From Xanthomonas floridensis (lineage in GTDB: Bacteria; Pseudomonadota; Gammaproteobacteria; Xanthomonadales; Xanthomonadaceae), in assembly GCF_001642575.1 (NCBI RefSeq), contig NZ_LXNG01000001.1, positions 124,001 to 188,000 of the forward strand: a stretch of 64,000 bases of DNA, written 5' to 3'. Every line of letters starts with the position of its first letter. The first letter of the stretch is position 1. Under the pieces are notes generated by a model that saw nothing but the letters and a program-made list of their open reading frames with translations, ran no database searches and was not told the origin of the DNA. Below are positions 46,428-53,387 of this stretch, one piece after another. The position numbers were made by a program, and so were the translations under genes.

Positions 46428-46694
46428 ATGGCATTTCCCACCGCCGTCAACGACCAGATCACCGACTCGGTTACCCAGGCCAACCTGCAGGTACTGGGGA
46501 GTTCCCCGGCTGCAGCCATGGGCAATCTGTACCAGGCCACCGCGCAAGCGCTGGCGAACGCCGCACATAACGCCACGCTCGCGCAACAACAGATGTATGT
46601 CACCGCACAGGCGGCAACCACGATGGGCGTCTCGCTGCTGTACTCGCTCGATACCGGCACCACCGGTGCCGCCACCAAGAAGATTCTCGGCTAA
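46428..46694 (+). CDS. rebB: R-body protein RebB paralogue 3
   Basis: 88 residues. Shares MAFPTAVNDQITDSVTQAN with paralogue 1 but is more diverged after that (LQVLGSSPAAAMG, ATLAQQQMYVTAQAA). Distinct copies may play different parts in the ribbon, as RebA, RebB and RebD do in Caedibacter (inference). Confidence 0.9.
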   Translation: MAFPTAVNDQITDSVTQANLQVLGSSPAAAMGNLYQATAQALANAAHNATLAQQQMYVTAQAATTMGVSLLYSLDTGTTGAATKKILG

Positions 46695-46748
46695 CCGATA
46701 ACGCCGCAGCGTCTTCATTCTTCCACCACCCTGTAAGGAGCTATCACC

Positions 46749-47027
46749 ATGGCCTTTCCGACTGCCGTCAACAGCCAGATCACCGACTCCGTTTCCCAGG
46801 TCAATACCAAGGTCCTCGGCGATGCGCCGGCGATCGCAATGGGTAACCTGTTCGTCGCCACCAGCCAGGCGCTGTCCAACGCCGCGCACAACGCCACCAA
46901 CAACCAGCAGCAGTCCTACGTGACGATGCAGGCATCGACCACCCAGGGCGTATCCACCCTGTATTCGATCGACACCGCCTCCGATGGCGTGGCCACCCGG
47001 GAAATTCTCAGCGCCGGGCTTCGGTAA
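46749..47027 (+). CDS. rebB: R-body protein RebB paralogue 4
   Basis: 92 residues, the most diverged of the four (AMGNLFVATSQALSNAAHN, NNQQQSYVTMQASTTQGV). RBS AAGGAG precedes the ATG by nine bases. It is followed directly by a strong hairpin, which marks the end of the structural block. Confidence 0.9.
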   Translation: MAFPTAVNSQITDSVSQVNTKVLGDAPAIAMGNLFVATSQALSNAAHNATNNQQQSYVTMQASTTQGVSTLYSIDTASDGVATREILSAGLR

Positions 47028-47034
47028 TCGACAG

Positions 47035-47069
47035 CCAGGCGCCGCTGCCAGCGTGTGAGCGGCGCCTGG
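47035..47069 (+). terminator. Strong hairpin closing the rebB block
   Basis: A perfect 12-pair stem (CCAGGCGCCGCT / AGCGGCGCCTGG) with an 11-base loop begins eight bases after the rebB4 stop. Only TT follows, so it may be an attenuator or a 3' mRNA-stabilising hairpin and not a full terminator. It would favour high expression of the rebB genes over the accessory genes. Confidence 0.75.
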
Positions 47070-47133
47070 TTCGGTACGCGATGCCCTTGTCACCTCCACG
47101 CATCTGGCTGGTCGAATCGAGAAAGGACGCCTC

Positions 47134-47469
47134 ATGCTGCAACTACGTCATATCCCCACATCCAACACCCTGGACGTCGTCGTGAGACTGATTCGGGGCC
47201 GCACCATCGTGGCGACGTTTGCGCCACACCAGAAGGCGGTGATGAACGTCGAGTTCGACGGCATCCTGCCCGTGATTCCCGGCGCGCAGCCGTTGGTCTA
47301 TCGCCAGAAGCCGGGCAACGTGATCGACGTGGCGCACGGCAATTTTGCATTTCTGGAACGCGTACCCGATGGCGTGGCCTTGCAGTACGCGGGCAGACAC
47401 GAGCCACAGAATACCGTTCTGTTCTCGGCATCGGCCGGCGTTGAACAGCGCAGGCCGTCGTTGGCTTAG
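47134..47469 (+). CDS. Unrecognised 111-residue protein in the R-body locus
   Basis: I do not recognise a family. A soluble, mainly beta-looking protein (LDVVVRLIRGRTIVATF, FAFLERVPDGVALQYAG) with no signal peptide. It follows the hairpin after the four rebB genes and precedes the Reb-like genes in the same orientation, so it is likely part of the R-body accessory set. Confidence 0.7.
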   Translation: MLQLRHIPTSNTLDVVVRLIRGRTIVATFAPHQKAVMNVEFDGILPVIPGAQPLVYRQKPGNVIDVAHGNFAFLERVPDGVALQYAGRHEPQNTVLFSASAGVEQRRPSLA

Positions 47470-47492
47470 AACGCCGACGCTAGTGCCCCGTC

Positions 47493-47738
47493 ATGGAGCC
47501 AAGCGCGCGTGCCGCAAACCTCGCCAGCCTGGTCGGCACTGCCGCAACAGGTGCAGCGATGGCCATTGGGCAGGCGCCGGCCTTCGCGATGGGGGCAACC
47601 TATCTGGCGTTGTCGGATTCCATCGCGCTGGCAATGGAAAACGCCGTCGCCAGCCAGCAACGCGGACAGGTACTCGCCGATGCCGCACTCACGCAGATCC
47701 TTGCCTTGATCATTCAGAAGGGAGCGACTTCGTCATGA
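47493..47738 (+). CDS. Divergent Reb-like protein, 81 residues
   Basis: Weak but visible RebB pattern: GQAPAFAMGATYLALSDSIALAMENAVASQQR parallels the APA-AMG-NAA-QQ spacing of the four RebB proteins (key residues APA, AMG, ENA, QQ). It lacks the TDSVTQ start. Its stop overlaps the next start by four bases (ATGA), so the two are coupled. Confidence 0.75.
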   Translation: MEPSARAANLASLVGTAATGAAMAIGQAPAFAMGATYLALSDSIALAMENAVASQQRGQVLADAALTQILALIIQKGATSS

Positions 47739-48397
47739 TCGACGACAGTAGCGTAAACAGTCAGATCGTCGACGCGGTGAGCAGCATCGTGACGCTGACC
47801 ACCGGTCAAGCCCCCGCGCAGGCGCTCGGCATGCTCGATGCCGTGATGCTGGAAACGCTGGGCATGGCGATGCACAACGCCGTGAACCGGCAGCAAGGCG
47901 CCGGCATGATCAATGCTGCCGCGATTACCGCCGCCTGCGCCAAGATGATCTCGGCACCGTTTCCGGTTGCGCCACCGCCCCCGCCTGCACCACCCGGACC
48001 AGCGCCGACAGTTGCACCGTTGCCTGGCCCACCGCCTGTACCGCCCGCACCGGCAGCGCTGATCGCTGCTGCAGCGGCGGAAGCGAAGACGGCCGTCGAC
48101 GTGTTGAAGACCCAGGCACAGGGCGCCTCGGCCGACGCCGCAACCGCGACTGCCGACCTGATGGAAGTGCATGCGCTGAGCGTACCGCCGCCGCTGCCTG
48201 CCACTCCCCCCGCCCCCGGCGCCGCCCCCAATGATGCTGCCACTGCTGATGCTCCTGCTGCTCCCCCCCCAGTTCCGCCCGCAGCCGCAGCTGCTGGCGC
48301 ACCCACTCCTGCACCTGCACCTGCTGCTCCTGCTGCACCTGCACCTGCATCTGTGCCTGCACCTGCACCTGCATCTACAACGCCGCCTTCGCCATAA
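47735..48397 (+). CDS. Divergent Reb-like protein with long Pro/Ala tail
   Basis: 220 residues. The first 75 or so are Reb-like (NSQIVDAVSS, GQAPAQALG, MHNAVNRQQGAG). The rest is low complexity: Pro-rich (PPPPPAPPGPAP), then an Ala-rich stretch (LIAAAAAEAKTAVDVL) and a final PAPAPAAPAAPAP region encoded by short tandem repeats. The tail looks like a flexible spacer or surface anchor. It may cap or tether the R-body ribbon (inference). Confidence 0.78.
   Translation: MIDDSSVNSQIVDAVSSIVTLTTGQAPAQALGMLDAVMLETLGMAMHNAVNRQQGAGMINAAAITAACAKMISAPFPVAPPPPPAPPGPAPTVAPLPGPPPVPPAPAALIAAAAAEAKTAVDVLKTQAQGASADAATATADLMEVHALSVPPPLPATPPAPGAAPNDAATADAPAAPPPVPPAAAAAGAPTPAPAPAAPAAPAPASVPAPAPASTTPPSP
48298..48378 (+). 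repeat. Short tandem repeats coding the Pro/Ala tail
   Basis: CACCTGCACCTG and CTGCTCCTGCTG units recur through this stretch in steps of three and six bases. The array can expand or contract without leaving the reading frame, changing tail length. Confidence 0.75.
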
Positions 48398-48469
48398 GCC
48401 GTCTGCGTAGAGGCGCGTTTCACCACCAGGCCTCATTGCCAGGCCGCCGATCAATCCACGGGAGCCGAG

Positions 48470-48817
48470 ATGGAACCGAGCAAGGTCAATGCCCAGGTCA
48501 TCGATGTGATCAACCAGACCCAGATGGCCACCATGAGCCCGCAGGTCGTGCTGACCAGCGGGGCCGGAAAGGCTTATCAATCGGTGGCGCAGTCCACGGC
48601 CATTGCGGTGCAGGATGCCACCGATGCGCTGCGCAATGTCTCGACCATCGCAACCACCGCCGTCGGCGTGGCGATGGCGCAGTACCTTGCCACCGGCGAC
48701 GCGAAGTACGTCACCGCACTTACCCAGGCGCAGTCGCTGATGCAAGGCGCCACCGACGACTTCGCCAGGATCGGTTCGGCGGCCGGCCTGGTACTGAAGA
48801 ATTTCCCCGCCGGTTGA
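48470..48817 (+). CDS. Divergent Reb-like protein, 115 residues
   Basis: Starts MEPSKVNAQVIDVINQTQ, like the Reb N-terminus, with a middle that fits the helical Reb pattern (SVAQSTAIAVQDATDAL, TTAVGVAMAQYL) and a longer C-terminal helix. Likely a minor R-body or assembly component. Independent RBS (GGGAG) upstream. Confidence 0.72.
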   Translation: MEPSKVNAQVIDVINQTQMATMSPQVVLTSGAGKAYQSVAQSTAIAVQDATDALRNVSTIATTAVGVAMAQYLATGDAKYVTALTQAQSLMQGATDDFARIGSAAGLVLKNFPAG

Positions 48818-48836
48818 ATCCACAAGGAGTCCTGCA

Positions 48837-49907
48837 ATGTCCGTTTCAATCACAGGCCGCCTGATTTCGATGCCGTCGATGCTGTCGACGCTCGGAAGGC
48901 AGTGCCTGGCCTTCATCGATGGAGGCACGCAGTGGCTGGCCTGGGCGATCCAGTCGCCCGGCGTGCGCTACGACTTTCCCGACGAGAGCAGCTTGCTCGA
49001 CGAGGTGCAGCAAGGCCTGCACGGCTCGCGGCTGACCTTGCTGCCGCAGCTGGAGCTGAAGGTCAGCCCGGTCAAACTCATGAGCTTGAGCCCGACCGAC
49101 CTAGGCACGCTGGCGCAGGCCGAAGCCGGCGACACCGGTTCGGTGGTCAAGGCGCGGCTGCAGCGGATCTTCCGCGACAACGCCCTGTACACGGCAAGCG
49201 ACCTGGCCGCCGGCCGCAGCCTGCTGACGCAGCTGAAGCTCGATGGCGCTGCGGTGTTCCAGTCGTTGGATCTGGAGGACAGCCTGGCACTGCGCCAGCT
49301 GGCCGCCGACCCGCCGCCGGCCGACGTGACGCCGACACTGCAGCAGGAAGCGGCGGCATTCGCCGTCGAGCAGGCCCGCACGCCGCTGGAATTCTGCGAC
49401 TACTACCGCTTCTATCTGGCCTGCACCGCCACCATCGCCGCCGCAGACGAGCGCGCGCATGCGGCGGCTTCGGCAGTGCAGGCGCTGCTGCCGCAGTTGT
49501 TCGGCACGCTGGATTGCCCACAGGTGCAGGGGCTGCCCTCGCCCAACGAGGTCGAACGCAGCGTTGCCGAGTGGCTGGCGCGCGGTCGCCAGATCGGCTT
49601 CGCGCGGCTATCGCTGGCCGCCCAGCAGATCGTCCAGCACATCCGCTACCGGGGCGATGGCGACGATCAGACGGCCAGCGATGCGATCCGCCGGTATCTG
49701 CAGTCTGCGCAGGCATTCCTGGCGGCCAACCGGCCCAGCCGCGGCGTGCTGGGCCAGGATGGCAACAGCTGCGTATTCGCCATGCACAACGACACCCTGG
49801 CTGCGCTGCTGCAGGTCAACGGGGGCGTTATCTCGCTGCGGGATTTCGGACCGGCACCTGCGTCCGATAGCAAGCCGGCCGCTGAGGAAACGGAGGACTG
49901 GGAGTGA
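48837..49907 (+). CDS. Unrecognised 356-residue protein in the R-body locus
   Basis: No family recognised. Helical, acidic, without signal peptide or membrane segment. Visible stretches: LEFCDYYRFYLACTATIAAADE and a C-terminal FAMHNDTLAALLQVNGGV followed by an acidic tail EETEDWE. An AAGGAG RBS precedes the start. The stop overlaps the next gene's GTG by four bases. By position it should be an assembly or regulatory factor for the R-body (inference). Confidence 0.75.
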   Translation: MSVSITGRLISMPSMLSTLGRQCLAFIDGGTQWLAWAIQSPGVRYDFPDESSLLDEVQQGLHGSRLTLLPQLELKVSPVKLMSLSPTDLGTLAQAEAGDTGSVVKARLQRIFRDNALYTASDLAAGRSLLTQLKLDGAAVFQSLDLEDSLALRQLAADPPPADVTPTLQQEAAAFAVEQARTPLEFCDYYRFYLACTATIAAADERAHAAASAVQALLPQLFGTLDCPQVQGLPSPNEVERSVAEWLARGRQIGFARLSLAAQQIVQHIRYRGDGDDQTASDAIRRYLQSAQAFLAANRPSRGVLGQDGNSCVFAMHNDTLAALLQVNGGVISLRDFGPAPASDSKPAAEETEDWE

Positions 49908-50524
49908 ACGCATCGCGCTCGCTGCCCGCGGCCAGCGACCAGGCCGCGCCTGCAATCAGCGCCGCCGACGCGGCCCGCGATGCGGTGCATTCAGGTCGCG
50001 CCGCTGCCCTGGCAGCCGCACGCCAGGGCATGTCGCAGGCCGACCGCGCACTGGGCGAGATGCTGCGCACGCTCGCAGCGCAGCGCCCGCCCGATACCGC
50101 ACCAGTCACGATACCGATCCAGCCATTGCGTACCGATACCGTTGCCCCGCTCCATTCCGCGTCCACTTCAGGAGACACCAGTATGTCCGACGATACCCAG
50201 CCCACGCCGCCGAACCAGGCACCACCCTCCACTGCGCAATGGCCAGGATCGTCGCAGATCGAAGCCGCGCTGAAAGCGGCGCAAGCCCAAATCGATCAGG
50301 CCATGGCGGCCAGCGATATGGCCGTGCAGGCGGCCATGCGGGTCGCAGCCGCAGCGACCGCAGCAGCCGGCAACAATCAGGCGATCGATAGCGCAGACCA
50401 GGCCCTGCAGCAGGCCGACCAGGCTGCTGCCGCCGCGGTCGCCGCCGCGCAGCAGCAGACCGAGCAGGCGATGGCCGCCACGTCGCCAGCGAATCCGAAC
50501 CCCGGCAGCGAGACAGCCGGCTAA
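49904..50524 (+). CDS. Ala/Gln-rich protein in the R-body locus
   Basis: 206 residues from a GTG that overlaps the previous stop (GTGA). The C-terminal 110 residues are Ala/Gln-rich helix (AQAQIDQAMAASDMAVQAAM, DQALQQADQAAAAAV). An internal ATG at 50183 with a good GGAG RBS could start a second, shorter product of 113 residues. No family recognised; coiled-coil-like or R-body-associated filament protein is possible. Confidence 0.65.
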   Translation: MNASRSLPAASDQAAPAISAADAARDAVHSGRAAALAAARQGMSQADRALGEMLRTLAAQRPPDTAPVTIPIQPLRTDTVAPLHSASTSGDTSMSDDTQPTPPNQAPPSTAQWPGSSQIEAALKAAQAQIDQAMAASDMAVQAAMRVAAAATAAAGNNQAIDSADQALQQADQAAAAAVAAAQQQTEQAMAATSPANPNPGSETAG

Positions 50525-50690
50525 CCGATCGATGCAGTTCCAGGTGTCGGCGATGCCGGCACCTGCAGTGGACCGTCCGGACACGTCCGGACCGGTAGCG
50601 GCTCCTCCGCCACCAAGGCACTCCGACACCACGACCACACCGCCATCGCCGCGGCAGGCCCGACCAATACACGCTCCGAAGGAGTTGGAC

Positions 50691-51377
50691 ATGACGTGCT
50701 ACGCAGGCTTCGACACGGATCAATTTCCCGGACTGCCCGCCCTCGACTGGCTCAAGACCCAGACCGAGCTGGCGTGGTGCGGCTACTACCTGGCACCGGC
50801 GCCGAGCCATGCCGACACCGGCTGGATGGGCCAACGTGCCGCGTTGATCGCGCAAGGCTGGGGCCTGGCGCCGGTCTATTTGGGCCAGCAGACGATCGGC
50901 CCCGGTTCGCACGACGTCACCGCCCGGCAAGGCAGCATCGACGGCGCACAGGCCGCAGCGCTGGCACGCGCCGAACGCTTTCCCGACGGCGCGGTCGTCT
51001 ATCTCGACTGGGAAGATGGCGGCAGCCCGCCCCAAACCGCCATCGACTACATCCGCCTGTGGATCGCCGCGCTAGTGGAGAATGGATATTCACCAGGCCT
51101 GTATTGCTCGCACGCGCGCGCAGTGGAACTGCTGTCGCGGATCGGTCCCGGTCCATCCCCGCGCGTCTGGGCCTGGCGTGTCTCCACCGCGGGCCGTCAT
51201 CGCTATACCGGCGACATCCAGCACATCCAGGCCGCCGATCCGGCCGGCTGCGGCTATTCCCAGGCCATGCTCTGGCAATTCGAGCAGGATGCGGTGCTGT
51301 CGCTTCCCGGTACCCCCTGCGACGGGCTGGAGGTCGACTTGAGTTACGCGATAACGCCAGATCCAAGCAGTCCATGA
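50691..51377 (+). CDS. DUF1906 glycoside-hydrolase-like protein
   Basis: 228 residues from the ATG at 50691 with AAGGAG upstream. TIM-barrel DUF1906 (Rv2525c/GH25-like) pattern: GFDTDQFPG at the start, LAWCGYYLAP, GAVVYLDWEDGG with candidate acidic catalytic residues, GLYCSH and MLWQFEQDA. Relatives are lysozyme-like or glycan-binding. There is no signal peptide, so release would require cell lysis or another route. In this locus it may help break the wall when R-bodies are released (inference). Confidence 0.82.
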   Translation: MTCYAGFDTDQFPGLPALDWLKTQTELAWCGYYLAPAPSHADTGWMGQRAALIAQGWGLAPVYLGQQTIGPGSHDVTARQGSIDGAQAAALARAERFPDGAVVYLDWEDGGSPPQTAIDYIRLWIAALVENGYSPGLYCSHARAVELLSRIGPGPSPRVWAWRVSTAGRHRYTGDIQHIQAADPAGCGYSQAMLWQFEQDAVLSLPGTPCDGLEVDLSYAITPDPSSP

Positions 51378-51417
51378 ACCGAGGTGCTTCTCACACAATT
51401 CAAATCAAGGCTATCCA

Positions 51418-53247
51418 ATGAAGGAATCTCTCCAGCAAGAAAAAATGCGCCGCGCGATTAGCGATAACCTGACCAAGCGGATCAACGACGTGGGACGCTA
51501 TCCGCAGTTACGCAATGTGCGCTCGGCCGCAGTCCAGGCGCTGGGAATTCTGCAAGACCGCATCACAGCTTTATGTATGGAATTTCAAGAGAAATTTCCG
51601 CTACGTGCAGATCAGCCGCTTGCATATTTCTACATCAAGGGCGGCAATGCCTTCAAAGCATGCATGGATAACTTGCGAGGAAACAATCGGGAGCTATTCG
51701 ACTCCGGCGACTCGGACTGGGACACCCAAATCGTCATCGACCCATGGCTCCCAGGACCTATTCAAGCAGCGCTCCAGGCGAGCATCGAGGAGATCGTGCT
51801 GGAGGAAATGCGCAATGCGGGAATCCACATTGCCACTGAAATTGCGCTGATCAGTCCTCCCGAGGACTCCCCATTGACACCCTACGTCTACGTGGATCCA
51901 GTTGGCGAGCCAAGGCAGCCTGGCACAGGCGTGGCCTATTTAATGCAGTGCGACGAACCACAGATGTTGCGCCGCATTTTTGACGGCGAACGTATCGGAT
52001 TATCGACCGACGTCAGCCGTACGATCGGCGACGATCGTACGCCGCCGTCGGCCGCGCAGCCTGACCTTGTGCCGAATCAAAAATTAAGTATTCCCGGAAT
52101 CTCGTTGAACGACGCCATCAAGCCCTTCATTCTCTATCGGCTCGGCTACACATGGCATGGTACACAGTTCGAGCGCGCCGTGGACCATATCATCGATCGA
52201 CCTGCAAGCCCGCGCGGCATCTTGATGGAGTTGATCGATGTAAGCCTGCCGCGTCGCGACGCCATCGAGACGATTGCGATTTGGTCAGAAATCGGCCGTA
52301 GGCACCTCACCATCCTAACCGCTGGCGGCAGCGAGGAACGGTGGCAACTGCCACTACCGGATTTGGACTACCACCTGCGCGAAAACCTATGGATGCTGTG
52401 CGAGATCGCCTGCGATCCGAACGGCCCGGGCGCACACAAGGAAGCCAAGCGGCGCGAACGCGTCGCCACCATTCGCGCGTGGTATGACACGAATAGCCAG
52501 TTGCCGCATTTCCAGGCAGTACTCGACGGAATGGCCGGCACGCGCGTGGGTGCCCCTGGCAACGATGCTGCCACGCTGGTGGATGCGATGATGGCATCGG
52601 TGCGCGCCCGTACCGTGGGCGCCGCACCGGACTACGCACACGGCCAGCCAACCTCCGCCACTCGTGACCGCGTTCTGGCTGCGCGCCACGGCACCCGCAC
52701 AATGATCGATCTGCTTGCTTCGGCATTCACCACGCCGGCCATGCTCTCGGCTGCTTTCAGCGACGACCTGCTGTTGATGTCCACGCTTGCGCAAAATCCG
52801 TATCTGGCCATCGCGCAGTTGCGTTTTTCCGGAGTAGACATGGCCGCGCTCGTACGGGTTAGCCATCAGGCCCTGCTGAGTCTGGACACCACAGCGTTCG
52901 CGCAAGCACTCGGGCGCTGGCTGGGCGAGGACGTTCAAGTCCTTGCCCAGCCCCACAACACGCCGCGCGTGGGCGGGCTCAGCTACGAATGCACGCTGGT
53001 GGTGTACCTCGACCAGAAAAAGCCACCGTTCGACAGGAAAGTTCTCGCGTTTCTGACTCTGACCACCGCTACCGATGCGCAAGCACCCTTTCATTCCAAC
53101 GCCGCCGATCCCGGCAACGCGTATGCTGCACTGCTGGATATCGACAGCCAGCGCAAGGCCGCCGCTGCGGTGATCGACGAGTTCGTGCTGCGCTATCTGC
53201 TGTCCAAACAGCACGAAGCGATCAAGATGGTGTTACCGCAGGCTTAG
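51418..53247 (+). CDS. 609-residue protein with nucleotidyltransferase-like motif
   Basis: The family is not recognised. Residues 73-81 read IKGGNAFKA and residues 98-102 DSDWD followed by TQIVID. This matches the KGGxA...SxDxD layout of AbiEii/MNT-type nucleotidyltransferases. The rest is helical, with YIKGG preceded by an N-terminal helical segment and a C-terminal region ending RYLLSKQHEAIKMVL. Codon use and GC in the first 700 bases are noticeably less GC-rich than in the genes upstream, hinting at separate acquisition. Last gene of the R-body series; its stop is followed at once by a repeat element. Confidence 0.75.
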   Translation: MKESLQQEKMRRAISDNLTKRINDVGRYPQLRNVRSAAVQALGILQDRITALCMEFQEKFPLRADQPLAYFYIKGGNAFKACMDNLRGNNRELFDSGDSDWDTQIVIDPWLPGPIQAALQASIEEIVLEEMRNAGIHIATEIALISPPEDSPLTPYVYVDPVGEPRQPGTGVAYLMQCDEPQMLRRIFDGERIGLSTDVSRTIGDDRTPPSAAQPDLVPNQKLSIPGISLNDAIKPFILYRLGYTWHGTQFERAVDHIIDRPASPRGILMELIDVSLPRRDAIETIAIWSEIGRRHLTILTAGGSEERWQLPLPDLDYHLRENLWMLCEIACDPNGPGAHKEAKRRERVATIRAWYDTNSQLPHFQAVLDGMAGTRVGAPGNDAATLVDAMMASVRARTVGAAPDYAHGQPTSATRDRVLAARHGTRTMIDLLASAFTTPAMLSAAFSDDLLLMSTLAQNPYLAIAQLRFSGVDMAALVRVSHQALLSLDTTAFAQALGRWLGEDVQVLAQPHNTPRVGGLSYECTLVVYLDQKKPPFDRKVLAFLTLTTATDAQAPFHSNAADPGNAYAALLDIDSQRKAAAAVIDEFVLRYLLSKQHEAIKMVLPQA

Positions 53248-53387
53248 AGCGGCTAACAGAACGTAGCGAGCAGTCGCCAGGTGGGTGTGGGCGGCGCGCA
53301 GGAACCAGAGTGTACGAGTGGTACATGCCGATCCCGAGCACCGACCGCGCCCGCCCGACGGCTGAGCAGTAGTTTTGTTAGCCGTTC
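53248..53387 (+). repeat. Dispersed inverted-end repeat element, best copy
   Basis: 140 bases with imperfect inverted ends: AGCGGCTAACAGAAC on the left and, reverse-complemented, AACGGCTAACAAAAC on the right (13 of 15 match). It fills the whole space between the stops of two convergent genes, starting directly after TAG and ending directly before the TTA of the other. No coding capacity. Confidence 0.85.

Noticed and set aside
45802..47027. Regular tandem repeats that might be read as a CRISPR-like array
   Set aside because: The repeat unit is a whole 270-320-base gene with RBS and start; there are no short spacers or cas genes.
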